Made by a program: the position numbers and the translations under genes. DNA of 64,000 nucleotides from Deltaproteobacteria bacterium (GTDB taxonomy: Bacteria > Myxococcota > Myxococcia > Myxococcales > 40CM-4-68-19): contig JANYKT010000140.1 of the NCBI GenBank assembly GCA_025358085.1, positions 62,001 to 126,000 on the forward strand, written 5' to 3'. Below are positions 1 through 10,179 of the stretch, in pieces (position 1 is the stretch's first letter; the number at the start of each line of letters is the position of its first letter). The notes below the pieces were generated by a model. It was not told the DNA's origin, did no database searches, and saw only the letters and a list, made by a program, of their open reading frames with translations.

Positions 1-96
1 TATATCTCGACCGAGCTGAAGGACGTCTGCGTCTATTCGCTGTTCCTCATCGTGCTGATCGCCAGGCCGGGCGGGCTGCTCGGCAAGGCGGAATGA
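1..96 (+). CDS. livH: Branched-chain amino acid ABC transporter permease (LivH-type), C-terminal end
   Basis: Only the last 31 codons are in the window, ending in a hydrophobic stretch and the motif RPGGLLGK. That motif closes LivH permeases of the high-affinity branched-chain amino acid uptake system. The stop codon overlaps the ATG of the livM-like gene by 4 nt (ATGA), so the two are translationally coupled. The assignment rests on this short tail plus the livM-livG-livF order that follows. The gene start and the periplasmic binding protein lie outside the window. Confidence 0.8.
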   Translation, partial: YISTELKDVCVYSLFLIVLIARPGGLLGKAE

Positions 97-1052
97 AGCG
101 CGCCTGGATCCCTGCCGTCATCGTGGCCGGCGTCGCGCTGGTGGCGCTGCTGCCGGTCTTCGTCAAATCCGATTACCCGCTCGGCGTGATGATCGGCGTG
201 CTGCTCGCCATCTCGCTGGGCGCGGCCTGGAACATCATCGGCGGCTTTGCCGGGCAATACTCGGTCGGTCACTCCGCGTACTTTGGTATCGGCGCTTACA
301 GCATCGTGGTGCTGCTCGGACGCGGCCTCGCGCCCTGGTGGGGGGCCCTCGCCGGCTCCTTCATTGCCGCTGCGGTAGCGCTGCTGGTCGGCTCCATTAC
401 TTTGCGGCTGCGCGGCGCATACTTCGTGCTCGCCTCCATCGCCGTGGCCGAGATCCTGCGGCTGCTCGCGCTCTGGGCAAAATCCATCACCAATGGCGCC
501 GAAGGGATCCTGGTGGGCGAGTTTCCTCCGCTGACTTTGGCGGGCCACACCATCACTGATTTCACCGGCAAGCCGCCCTTCTTCTATATGGCGCTGGGCC
601 TCGCGGTCTTCTGCGTCGCGGTCAATGCGGTGATCGCGCACACCAAGCTTGGTTATTACCTGCAAGCCATTCGCGAGGATCAGGACGCGGCCTGGTCGCT
701 GGGCATCCCGCTGTCGCTTTACAAGAACGCGGCGCTACTCATATCGGCGGCGCTGGCGGCGCAGGCAGGCGCATTGACCGCGACCTATGTCTCCTTCATG
801 GACCCGAACTCGATGCTCGGACTCGACGTCTCGGTGCGAGCGGTGCTGGTCTGCATCCTGGGGGGCGTCGGCACCATCTGGGGCCCGGTCGCCGGTGCCA
901 TCGTCTTTACGCTGCTCGATGAAGTGCTGTTGCGCTATCTCACGCAGAGTCACCTCCTCGGCCTGGGAGCGCTCTTGATCGCCGCCATCCTGTTTCTCCC
1001 GGACGGGCTCATGGGCCTCGTGACCCGGCTGCGGCAGAGGTCGCGCGCATGA
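93..1052 (+). CDS. livM: Branched-chain amino acid ABC transporter permease LivM
   Basis: A 319-residue inner-membrane permease with about eight to nine hydrophobic segments. It has the LivM signature GQYSVGHSAYFGIGAY near residues 54-69 and, near residue 250, the cytoplasmic loop GGVGTIWGPVAGA that docks on the ATPases. It pairs with LivH to form the channel for Leu/Ile/Val or related substrates. It overlaps the livH stop by 4 nt and the livG start by 4 nt. Length and motifs are normal for the family. Substrate specificity cannot be read from the permease; some Liv-type systems carry urea, amides or aromatic acids. Confidence 0.93.
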   Translation: MKRAWIPAVIVAGVALVALLPVFVKSDYPLGVMIGVLLAISLGAAWNIIGGFAGQYSVGHSAYFGIGAYSIVVLLGRGLAPWWGALAGSFIAAAVALLVGSITLRLRGAYFVLASIAVAEILRLLALWAKSITNGAEGILVGEFPPLTLAGHTITDFTGKPPFFYMALGLAVFCVAVNAVIAHTKLGYYLQAIREDQDAAWSLGIPLSLYKNAALLISAALAAQAGALTATYVSFMDPNSMLGLDVSVRAVLVCILGGVGTIWGPVAGAIVFTLLDEVLLRYLTQSHLLGLGALLIAAILFLPDGLMGLVTRLRQRSRA

Positions 1053-1777
1053 CGGCCCTCCTCGAAATCGTTGCCCTGAGCAAGCACTTCGGCGGCGTCA
1101 AGGCGTTGAGCGACGTCTCGTTTTCGGTCGAGCCCGGCACCGTGCTGGGCCTGGTCGGCCCCAATGGCTCGGGGAAGACAACGATGTTCAGCTGCCTGAC
1201 GGGCTATCTGAAACCCACGCACGGCGAAGCGCGATTCGAGGGAAGATCCCTGAGCGGCCTCTCGCCCGAGCGCGTCTGCAAGCTTGGCGTGGTGCGCACC
1301 TGGCAGAAGGTGCGGCCGCTCGCGAAGCTTTCGGTGCTGGACAACGTGGTGGTGGGCGCGCTCTGCCGCACCGGCTCAGTCAAGAAGGCGCGGGAGATCG
1401 CGCATGAGCAGCTCAAGCTGGTGCGGCTGGATGCACGGGCCAGCGTCCTGGCCGGCGCGCTGCCCATCGGCGAGCGCAAGAAGCTGGAGGTCGCGCGCGT
1501 GCTCGCGACCCAGCCGCGGCTGGTGCTGTTCGACGAAGTGATGGGCGGGCTCAATACGAGCGAAAAGGAGGAGCTGTCCGAGCTGATTGTGGAGTTGCGC
1601 AGAAAGGGCCTCACGCAAATCGTGATTGAGCACGATATGAAAGCGATCCTGCGCGTTTCCGATCGGCTGGTGGTGCTGGGCTCGGGAGTGAAGCTCGCCG
1701 ACGGCGCGCCGGCCGAGGTGGTGCGCGAACCGGCGGTCATTTCCGCTTATCTGGGGGAACCCATTGCTGCGGGTTGA
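1049..1777 (+). CDS. livG: Branched-chain amino acid ABC transporter ATP-binding protein LivG
   Basis: A 242-residue cytoplasmic ATPase. The Walker A motif GPNGSGKTT lies near residue 37 and the Walker B region LVLFDEVMGGLN near residue 158. The switch histidine is in IVIEHDMKAI. The ABC signature is the Liv-type variant around LPIGERKKLE rather than canonical LSGGQ. Walker B reads DEV instead of the usual DEP but keeps the catalytic Glu. The ATG overlaps the livM stop by 4 nt, and the gene runs 14 nt into livF. It works as a LivG/LivF pair powering LivHM. Confidence 0.92.
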   Translation: MTALLEIVALSKHFGGVKALSDVSFSVEPGTVLGLVGPNGSGKTTMFSCLTGYLKPTHGEARFEGRSLSGLSPERVCKLGVVRTWQKVRPLAKLSVLDNVVVGALCRTGSVKKAREIAHEQLKLVRLDARASVLAGALPIGERKKLEVARVLATQPRLVLFDEVMGGLNTSEKEELSELIVELRRKGLTQIVIEHDMKAILRVSDRLVVLGSGVKLADGAPAEVVREPAVISAYLGEPIAAG

Positions 1778-2462
1778 ATCCCTGAGCTTCGCCTATGGCG
1801 ATGCGCAGGTACTGGACTCGGTCTCGCTCGAGGTCGGCAAGGGCGAGATCGTCGCATTGGTGGGGGCGAACGGTGCCGGCAAGACAACGCTGCTCCGCAC
1901 TGTCTCGCGGCTCGTCAAGCCGGTCTCCGGCAAGGTAACGCTCGACGGCGAGGATTTTTCGCGCCTGCGCGCGCACGAGGTGGTGCGGCGCGGGCTGATC
2001 CATGTTCCCGAGGGCCGGCGCATCTTTCCCGAGATGACGGTGCGCGAGAACCTGCGCCTGGGCTCATTCACCACTCGTACGGATCGTGAGCGCAACCTTG
2101 AAAAGGCGTTCGCGCTTTTCCCTGTGCTGCTCGCGCGCGAGGGGCAGCTGGGCGGAACGCTATCGGGCGGCGAGCAGCAGATGCTGGCGCTGGCCCGCGG
2201 GCTGATGGCGAACCCGCGCTTGCTCCTTCTCGACGAGCCGTCGCTGGGCCTCGCGCCCATCATCGTGAAGCAGATCTTCGAGACCATCGTGGCCATCAAT
2301 CAGCAGGGGATCTCGATACTGCTGGTCGAACAGAACGTCTACCAGTCGCTGCACATCGCGCAGCGGGCCTATGTGCTGGAGCGCGGTCGCGTCGTGCTGC
2401 AGGGCGAAGGAAAGGCGCTGCTGGAAAACCCCGACGTCAAAAAAGCGTTCCTTGGCGCCTGA
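1764..2462 (+). CDS. livF: Branched-chain amino acid ABC transporter ATP-binding protein LivF
   Basis: A 232-residue ATPase with Walker A GANGAGKTT, signature LSGGEQQM, Walker B LLLLDEPSLGLAP and a switch-region His replaced by Gln (LLVEQNV), which is usual in LivF. The start is TTG inside the end of livG (14-nt overlap). It follows directly from the reading frame and from the normal N-terminus MLRVESLSFAYGD. It is the last gene of the liv operon; an untranslated gap of about 100 bp follows before the MFS gene. Confidence 0.92.
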   Translation: MLRVESLSFAYGDAQVLDSVSLEVGKGEIVALVGANGAGKTTLLRTVSRLVKPVSGKVTLDGEDFSRLRAHEVVRRGLIHVPEGRRIFPEMTVRENLRLGSFTTRTDRERNLEKAFALFPVLLAREGQLGGTLSGGEQQMLALARGLMANPRLLLLDEPSLGLAPIIVKQIFETIVAINQQGISILLVEQNVYQSLHIAQRAYVLERGRVVLQGEGKALLENPDVKKAFLGA

Positions 2463-2566
2463 CGATTTCGGGCGGGTGATTTTGCTATGTGCGGATTTGT
2501 GGTACGGACTTTTACAGTTTGTCTGAAACGCATTAACGATTTCGATAACCCTCTGGAGGCTTCCCA

Positions 2567-4222
<1,656 letters not shown>

Positions 4223-4240
4223 TCGATCAAAACAGGGCAC

Positions 4241-4276
4241 CTGCAGCCGCGGAAGTAGAGGTTTCCGCGGCTGCAG
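4241..4276. terminator. Hairpin between convergent genes
   Basis: A perfect 14-bp inverted repeat (CTGCAGCCGCGGAA at 4241-4254, complement at 4263-4276) with an 8-nt loop. It sits between the stop of the MFS gene and the 3' end of the convergent ketopantoate-reductase-like gene. There is no immediate T-run, so it is terminator-like or a 3'-end stabiliser serving both directions. Confidence 0.55.
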
Positions 4277-4288
4277 CTGCAGGCTTGC

Positions 4289-5158
4289 TCAACTCTTTTG
4301 CTGCGGGAGCAGGCAGGCGTAGAGGAAGTCGTGGACTGGAGTGGCCACGCCAGCCGCGAGACCATGGCGGACGACCGCAAAGGTCAGCTCGCTCAGCTCG
4401 CTGCGCCGGCCGTCGCGCAGGTCGCGCTGCATGGACGACATTGAATCGGGCGGCAGCGAGTCGAGGCGAGTGAGCGCCGCAGCCACCGCCTCGCGAGCCA
4501 AAGCAATGTTGAGACCTTGCGCGACGGCCGCGACTTCGCGCATCGCGCTCTCGAGCAGCTTGCGCGTCTCGGGTACCGCGCGAATGACGCCGGCCGGGGA
4601 CCGCGACGCGGCGCCGACCGCGCCCAGCGGCTCGACGAAGAGCAGCTTTTCCCAGAGCGTCGCGCGGATGTCCGGCACCACCTGGGCATCGACGCCCGAC
4701 GAGCGCAGCACATCGCACAGCCCTTCGGCACCCGGCCCCGCCAGCACGCGCGGCGCAAGGCCCTTGTGCTGGATGACGCCGGGCGCGGCAATCCAGCTGA
4801 AGACGAAACAGGCGCCGGGAATCGAGCCAGGCAGGAGACTGCCCGCGTCGACGCCATTCGAAAGCGGCAGGACGACGCGCGCCTTCGGTATTCGTCTCGC
4901 CAGCTCAGCCAGCTGAAAAGTCTTGACCGCGACGATGATGGCTTCTGCGCCCGCCGCGCGCGAGGGGTCGCTGGTCGCGTGCAGGCGCGCGGTGATGGTG
5001 CCGAGTGTCTCGCTCTCGAGGCGCAGCCCGTCGCGCGCGATGGCCGCCAGGTGCTCACCTCGTGCGACCGCCACCACCTCATGCCCCGCCCGCGAGAGCA
5101 GGGCCGCGAGGGTCCCACCGAGCCCGCCGACACCGATGACTGCAATGCGCATGTTCAT
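4289..5158 (-). CDS. 2-dehydropantoate 2-reductase (PanE/ApbA family)
   Basis: A 289-residue cytoplasmic NADPH-dependent reductase. It has a Rossmann motif GVGGLGGTLA at residues 8-17, the central PLSNGVDAG, and LWEKLLFVEPLGAVGA, which contains the conserved catalytic Lys and hinge. The family reduces ketopantoate to pantoate for coenzyme A, though many paralogues act on other 2-keto acids. The start chosen is the ATG at 5158 (MNMRIAVIGVGG). A longer frame upstream only adds low-complexity sequence and would break the normal N-terminus. It is monocistronic and convergent with the MFS gene, so panE is not certain. Confidence 0.85.
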   Translation of the reverse strand: MNMRIAVIGVGGLGGTLAALLSRAGHEVVAVARGEHLAAIARDGLRLESETLGTITARLHATSDPSRAAGAEAIIVAVKTFQLAELARRIPKARVVLPLSNGVDAGSLLPGSIPGACFVFSWIAAPGVIQHKGLAPRVLAGPGAEGLCDVLRSSGVDAQVVPDIRATLWEKLLFVEPLGAVGAASRSPAGVIRAVPETRKLLESAMREVAAVAQGLNIALAREAVAAALTRLDSLPPDSMSSMQRDLRDGRRSELSELTFAVVRHGLAAGVATPVHDFLYACLLPQQKS

Positions 5159-5207
5159 TTGGATGCCAGCGGCACCTTGAGGTCGCGCTGACCCTATCCC
5201 TTCAACG

Positions 5208-5396
5208 AGACGCTCAAGCGGTCCATCCTCGCTACATCGCGCTGGAGCTCGGGCAGATGTTCCGCCACTTCGGCACCGAGGTGACTTTGGTCGAGCGAGG
5301 GCCTTCGATCCCATTTGCTGCCGTGGGGTTGACGGATAAAGAGGCGGTGGCCGCGGGCCATCCCTGCTGGTGCGCGCTACCAGGACCCGGCCAAGC
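5208..5396 (+). pseudogene. Remnant of a pyridine nucleotide-disulphide oxidoreductase (Lpd/MerA-like)
   Basis: One frame reads RYIALELGQMFRHFGTEVTLVERG, split here as RYIALELGQMF then RHFGTEVTLVERG. This is the start of the NAD-binding domain of dihydrolipoyl dehydrogenase or mercuric reductase-like flavoenzymes. It runs straight into VGLTDKEAVAAGH, which belongs some 150 residues later in such proteins. The active-site disulphide domain and most of the central domain are missing, so this is a deleted relic with no plausible product. It lies directly upstream of the broken arsJ gene, as if a former metal(loid)-resistance locus is decaying. Confidence 0.6.
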
Positions 5397-5426
5397 TCTC
5401 CTGCTGCGCCGAATAGCCAAAACGGA

Positions 5427-6693
5427 TTGGACCCGGGCGCGGTATGTTCTTGCGCCCTGCGCAACTACGCCGTCGTCACCGCCGCCTATTGGGCCTTTGC
5501 GCTCACCGATGGCGCGCTGCGGATGCTCGTCCTGCTGCACTTCCATGCGCTTGGATATACGCCGGTACAGCTTGCCTTCCTGTTCCTGTTCTATGAGTTC
5601 TTCGGCATCGTCACCAATCTGCTGGGCGGATTTCTCGCGGCTCGCCTGGGCCTCAAGGTCACGCTGACCTTCGGTCTGGTGGTTCAAGTCGTGGCGCTTT
5701 TGGCCCTCGCGGGATTGCCACAGTCCTTACGCATCCCGGCCTCCGTCGCCTATGTCATGGCCGCGCAAGCACTCTCGGGCATCGCCAAGGACCTGACCAA
5801 GATGAGCGCCAAGTCTTTCATCAAGGTGCTTGTTCCCGAGGATGCCAAAGGCACGCTGTTCAAATGGGTGGCGCTCCTTACCGGGAGCAAGAACGCGCTC
5901 AAAGGAGCCGGGTTCTTCATCGGTGGACTGCTCTTGTCCCGGCTGGGCTTCAGAGACTCGCTGCTGGCAATGTCGGTGGTCGTTACACTCGTATTGATCG
6001 GAGCCCAGGCAGCGCTGCCGCGAGACCTGGGCCGTACCAAAGCAAAGGCGAAGTTCACGGGCATGTTCTCCAGAAATCGCGCGGTCAACCTGCTTTTCGG
6101 CAGCGCGCTTTTTCCTCTTCGGCGCGCGCGACGTCTGGTTCGTGGTCGGCGTGCCCGTCTTTCTCTACGGCGCCGGCTGGAGCTTCGCTCGAGTCGGCGC
6201 CTTTCTCGCGCTCTGGGTCATCGGCTATGGCGTCGTGCAGTCATTCGCGCCATTGCTGGTCCGGCGTTGGACCGGCGGCACTGCACCCAGTGGCAGGAGT
6301 CTCTCGGTGCTCGCGTTCCTGCTCGCAGGGGTCACGGCGGGCATGGCGATTGAACTTCAATTCAGCGTACAGCCGGTCACACTCATCGTCGGGGGCCTGG
6401 CGCTTTTTGGCATTCTTTTCGCGGTGAACTCTTCCATTCATTCGTATCTGATTCTTGCTTACTCAGACGGCAATCAGGTCGCGATGAACGTCGGCTTCTA
6501 TTACATGAGGAATGCGGGCGGACGACTTGCCGGCACCCTCTTGTCAGGCCTCCTCTTCCAGCGTGCAGGGATCCCCGGATGCCTCTGGGGCTCCGTGGTG
6601 TTCGCCGCGCTCGCTGGCGCGCTCTCGGTCAACCTCCCACGACTGAATCTCCAGACTCAATTTGAGCAAGACCCTGAATCGCAGACGCAGTGA
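5427..6693 (+). pseudogene. arsJ: arsJ-like organoarsenical efflux MFS transporter, frameshifted
   Basis: The conserved ArsJ opening (NYAVVTAAYWAFALTDGALR) and FEFFGIVTNLLGG-type helix (here YEFFGIVTNLLGG) are followed by SKNALKGAGFFIGG. About residue 210 the frame breaks, and the protein resumes one frame over with FFLFGARDVWFVVG through to 6693. Removing one T from the TTTT run at 6094-6097 restores the expected reading NLLSAARFFLFGARD, so this is a +1 insertion. The two parts together give the normal family length of about 410 residues. ArsJ exports 1-arseno-3-phosphoglycerate made by a partner GAPDH, but no GAPDH gene is nearby. The start is unclear: TTG at 5427 or ATG at 5370. The frameshift may be real or a sequencing error. 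Confidence 0.8.
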
Positions 6694-6790
6694 GCCGTTC
6701 TCCGCTCTCACGAGCTCCGAATCATCGCGGCATGGCTCCCGCGCAGCCCGTTATGTCACCAGCCGCCGCCCCGGCCAGGGCGCAGCAGCG

Positions 6791-7045
6791 CTAAGCCGAC
6801 AATGTCTCGAGTCCCGCGAGCTTTGCCTCGAGCAGCGTCTGGAAGCGAGAGAGCGAATCGATCTGGACGATCTCGTCGGAGTCGAATCGCACCCCGAACT
6901 CCTCTTCGACCGCCATGATCAGGCGCAGATGGTTCAACGAGTCCCAGACCGGCAGGGACGCGCGCTGCACGTCGACGCCTGGCGCGAACTCCGTCTCCAG
7001 CGTTTCGGCAATGAGAACCCGCAGCTTGTTTCCCGTGCTGTTCAT
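6791..7045 (-). CDS. Acyl carrier protein
   Basis: An 84-residue acidic protein with the phosphopantetheine attachment motif DSLNHLRLI (Ser36) and the typical helix EEEFGVRFDSDEI. It has standard ACP length. The ATG overlaps the stop of the upstream FkbH-like gene by 4 nt, so the two are translationally coupled. Such stand-alone ACPs next to FkbH-like proteins accept a C3 unit derived from 1,3-bisphosphoglycerate, or another acyl group, for transfer to a secondary metabolite or surface glycan. It is not the fatty-acid synthesis ACP, which would sit in a fab cluster. Confidence 0.85.
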   Translation of the reverse strand: MNSTGNKLRVLIAETLETEFAPGVDVQRASLPVWDSLNHLRLIMAVEEEFGVRFDSDEIVQIDSLSRFQTLLEAKLAGLETLSA

Positions 7046-8757
7046 CGATGCTCCTTGATCGTGGCCGGGTGGGTCTTGCAGGCCTCTGCCGCGAGCGCCT
7101 TGACGTCGAGGATAGCCGCCTCGGTCCCCTCGGGCAGGAAGCGTTTCAGCCAGTCGCGCGCTGGCCCGTTGCGCGGCCCTTCCACGACATTGAAGCGGAC
7201 GCGCCGCGCCCCGCGCTCCTCGAGCCAGCCGCAAAAGCGCAGCAGTGAAAGGGTCTCTACCTCGCGCCCCAGCACGCGGCAGCTGAAGAGCACCTCGCGG
7301 ACCGTGGCCAGCTCGCCATTGAGGCGAGCGATGAGCACACCCACCAGGCCGCTGTCGGACAGCGCGTCCCTGAGCGAAACCGTCATGGTCAGATGGTCAG
7401 GAGCAAAAACTTCTTCGGTTTCGGAGGCCGATAGTCGCGCCAGTCCCAGATTGAATTGATTGGTCTTGTTCGAGAGTTCGTGAACGCGCGAAAGGTGCGG
7501 CCGGCAATCGCGGTGGAGATCGATCTCCATTTTCAGCGCCGCCAGGTATCCATTCAAGTCCCCCGCCTCCGCGCGGAGGGTCTGGCGTCTGCGGTTGGCT
7601 TGAATGTCCCCGGTACGCACCGAGGCAGCGCTGTCATCGCTGACCGCGAAGAGCCCCGGATAGTGGCGCAGCGCGCTGGCCGTCTCGACTCCGGAGGGAT
7701 CGGCGAGCAGCGTCCGGAGCCCGGAGATCGCACCGCTCGCCTTCGCCAACTCGGAATCGTTGTCGTCGACAAAGAGCATGGCTGAAGCGTGAATGTTCAA
7801 ATCAGCAGCGATGGCGACGAGGTTATCGACTTTGCGAGACCAATTGACCTTGATGGAGGCGAAGTCCGTGAGCGCGAGTCCCAGCCCGGGCCGCGACCGG
7901 AAGACAGCCTCGACATCGGAGAGCTCATTGCGCGAGCAGAGCGTGAGCAGGATGCCGCGTGCGCGAAGAGCTTTCAGCAGCTCGTGCAACTCGATGTGTC
8001 CGGGTTCAATCAATACCCCCCCGACGCCATCCTCGCCGAGCACGCCGCGCCAGAGCGTGTCGTCCAGGTCGAGCACCAGCGCTTTCAACTTCTCCCCCAA
8101 AAGCGAAGGGAGCAGGTCTGCGCCCAGGTGCCGCGCAATGGCCACTGCCGCGCCGCTCGCGAAGGGAAACTTGCTGACCTGGTCATTGCGCGGGTCGAAG
8201 AACTCGCCCCGGAAGCCGGCGCGAACCGACTCCAGATCGATCAGGCTGAGTCCCGGCAACCGCGCGGGCAAGGCACCGAGCGCCGCATTCAATGCGCGGC
8301 CCCACTTCTCGAGCCGGTCACCGGACTTGATGGGCCAGTTGTTCAGCAGCACAGGAGAGCGCCGGCCACCTGCGCGAATGGCCGCTTGCGCGCGTCCCGC
8401 TACCCATTCGGCAGCTTCCGCGGGCGTAAGCCGGTCGGCCAGAAGCCTCCAATCAAGAAAGATGAGCCGCGCGTCGGCTTCCAACCCGGATGCGTCGATT
8501 TGAGAAAGCCCAGGGTCATAGTCCGAATAGCTGGTCTGGTGATGCGCGCCCCAGGTGTCGAGAAAGGCATCAAGAAACTCATCGACGAATTCAAATGGCA
8601 GCGAGCGGTCGCAGCGGAGGCGCAGCAGCCTGCCTGTGCGGGCCGGCTTCAGACGTCGGAGCGCGGAGGCGCCTGGTGGCGTCCCGAGGAGCTGGCGGGT
8701 GGCGACCCAACCTCGAACGTCGCTCGTGCGCGGCGGGCTCACGGGCTCAAGGTTCAC
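7042..8757 (-). CDS. HAD-IIIC family phosphatase / FkbH-like protein
   Basis: A 571-residue cytoplasmic protein. The N-terminal region (1-220) resembles the SGNH-like domain of long FkbH proteins. A HAD domain follows with the motif I LVLDLDDTLWRGVLGEDG at about 227-244, and a GNAT-like C-terminal region lies at about 400-560. Characterised FkbH relatives load D-3-phosphoglycerate from 1,3-bisphosphoglycerate onto an ACP and dephosphorylate it to glyceryl-ACP. The coupled ACP gene fits this. The likely start is GTG at 8757; no clear ribosome-binding site supports it. It is divergent from the acyltransferase pair, with a gap of under 100 bp. The end product is unknown. Confidence 0.85.
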   Translation of the reverse strand: MNLEPVSPPRTSDVRGWVATRQLLGTPPGASALRRLKPARTGRLLRLRCDRSLPFEFVDEFLDAFLDTWGAHHQTSYSDYDPGLSQIDASGLEADARLIFLDWRLLADRLTPAEAAEWVAGRAQAAIRAGGRRSPVLLNNWPIKSGDRLEKWGRALNAALGALPARLPGLSLIDLESVRAGFRGEFFDPRNDQVSKFPFASGAAVAIARHLGADLLPSLLGEKLKALVLDLDDTLWRGVLGEDGVGGVLIEPGHIELHELLKALRARGILLTLCSRNELSDVEAVFRSRPGLGLALTDFASIKVNWSRKVDNLVAIAADLNIHASAMLFVDDNDSELAKASGAISGLRTLLADPSGVETASALRHYPGLFAVSDDSAASVRTGDIQANRRRQTLRAEAGDLNGYLAALKMEIDLHRDCRPHLSRVHELSNKTNQFNLGLARLSASETEEVFAPDHLTMTVSLRDALSDSGLVGVLIARLNGELATVREVLFSCRVLGREVETLSLLRFCGWLEERGARRVRFNVVEGPRNGPARDWLKRFLPEGTEAAILDVKALAAEACKTHPATIKEHR

Positions 8758-8853
8758 GAGAAGGATTTAAGTCTTGCGCTCTGACCTGCCAAGCGTGCCC
8801 TGTCTCTCTCTGAACGAAGAAAATCGCCTCCGGCGGCTTGCGCCCGGACCCTG

Positions 8854-9501
8854 GTGGCTCAAGATTTTCACCGCATGAACGTCGAGCACTCGAGCGTCCC
8901 GCGCGGCTTCAGGGGATTCCGCGGGGACTACGCCCACTATTGCCGCATGCACGGAGCAACCACCCCGCTCGACCGGGTGCTGTTGCCGCTGCGCGCGCCA
9001 GCCCTCTTTGCGCTGGCGGTCTATCGATTCGGCCGCTGGCTGCACTTTGGTTCGCGCTTGCCGCGGCCACTGGCACTTCCCCTGCGTGTCCTCTACATCG
9101 CGCTCTTTGAGATGTCGCGCCATCTGACTGGCATCCTCCTGCACACCTGGGCCGAGCTCGAGAAGGACGTCTGGCTTGGGTCCTTCGCGCCCATCATGGT
9201 CGGGGCCCGGCGCATCGGCAGCGGCAGCATGATTCACGGCGGAGTCACGCTGGGCGCGGGCGGCGCTCGCGGCGCGCGCGGCATGCCCACGCTGGGCCGC
9301 AACGTCGTTGTCGGGCCCGGCGCCAGTATCGTGGGCCCGGTCCTGGTCCCGGACGGCACCGTCCTGGGTCCAAACACCTTGATGACGAGCACGCCTTCGA
9401 CGGTCTCCGCGTGGCTCGGTGCACCTGCCATGCGCTGGAAACGTGCGCCTGAGTTGCTCATTCCTGAATACCCGGCTCGGGCTGGAGGATTTCAATCATG
9501 A
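8854..9501 (+). CDS. Hexapeptide-repeat acyltransferase, serine acetyltransferase-like
   Basis: A 215-residue protein (GTG 8854; an alternative ATG at 8875 trims seven residues). An N-terminal helical half carries ALAVYRFGRWLHF. A C-terminal left-handed beta-helix is built from repeats such as IGSGSMIHGGVTLGAG and LGRNVVVGPGASIVGP. This CysE-like layout is common in exopolysaccharide clusters, where the enzyme moves an acetyl group from acetyl-CoA to a sugar or serine-like acceptor. The stop overlaps the next gene's ATG by 4 nt. The His of the CysE active site is present in IHGG. Together with its paralogue and the divergent FkbH/ACP pair it suggests a small acyl-decoration module. Confidence 0.78.
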   Translation: MAQDFHRMNVEHSSVPRGFRGFRGDYAHYCRMHGATTPLDRVLLPLRAPALFALAVYRFGRWLHFGSRLPRPLALPLRVLYIALFEMSRHLTGILLHTWAELEKDVWLGSFAPIMVGARRIGSGSMIHGGVTLGAGGARGARGMPTLGRNVVVGPGASIVGPVLVPDGTVLGPNTLMTSTPSTVSAWLGAPAMRWKRAPELLIPEYPARAGGFQS

Positions 9502-10145
9502 GCGAAGGCATCATCGTTGCGGTGCGGTCGCCGAGCGAGCCTTTCTGGCCAGCTTTCCGCGCCGACCTGCACCGCCACTTCGTTTACCGTCCAGATGCGA
9601 GCCTCCTCCGGAAGCTCACCATCTGCCTGATGGTCGAAGGGATCTGGGCCATGGCCGTCTATCGCTTTGGCCGCAGCCTGCGAACGCGGGGCGGTCCTTT
9701 CCTGGTCTTCTGGCCCCTCTTTGCCCTCTGGGAGATGGCGGTCCGGATCCTCACGGGCATTCAACTCGATATCGGCGCGGAGATTGGTCCGGGCTTCTAT
9801 GTCGGGCATCACGGAGCCATCTATGTCGGGCCGGGAAGCCGGATCGGTCCCGATTCGAACATTGGTCAGATGTGTTATGTCGGTTCGGCCATGGCCATCC
9901 AGGGCGCGGCGCCGGTGATTGGCGCGCGGGTCTATCTGGGGCCGGGCTGCAAGGTAGTGGGCGCGGTGAAGATTGGCGACCGTGCCGCCATCGGCACCGG
10001 CGCGGTCATCCTCGACGACGTGCCCGCAGGCACCACCGCGGTAGGAAATCCCGCGCGCGTGGTCAGCAAGACCGGCTCGGACGATCTGATCTATCTGGGG
10101 AAAGGCACGCCGCTCCCGACCGGCGTCGCCGCGGCCGATCTATAA
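9498..10145 (+). CDS. Hexapeptide-repeat acyltransferase, serine acetyltransferase-like (second copy)
   Basis: A 215-residue paralogue of the preceding gene, coupled to it by a 4-nt ATGA overlap. It shares the helical half (MAVYRFGRSLRTRGG) and the beta-helix with IGPGFYVGHHGAIYVGPGSR and IGDRAAIGTGAVILDDVP. The GHHG sequence aligns with the catalytic His region of CysE. The last turn PAGTTAVGNPARVV is typical of sugar O- or N-acetyltransferases. The two copies differ enough to have different acceptors. The gene ends 35 bp from the convergent kinase gene. Confidence 0.8.
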   Translation: MSEGIIVAVRSPSEPFWPAFRADLHRHFVYRPDASLLRKLTICLMVEGIWAMAVYRFGRSLRTRGGPFLVFWPLFALWEMAVRILTGIQLDIGAEIGPGFYVGHHGAIYVGPGSRIGPDSNIGQMCYVGSAMAIQGAAPVIGARVYLGPGCKVVGAVKIGDRAAIGTGAVILDDVPAGTTAVGNPARVVSKTGSDDLIYLGKGTPLPTGVAAADL

Positions 10146-10179
10146 AGCGGCGCACATCTTATCGAGTTGATTCGAGACT

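Noticed and set aside
2463-2566. Riboswitch or attenuator before the MFS gene
   Set aside because: The 100-bp leader is AT-richer than average but shows no conserved aptamer or strong paired stems by eye.
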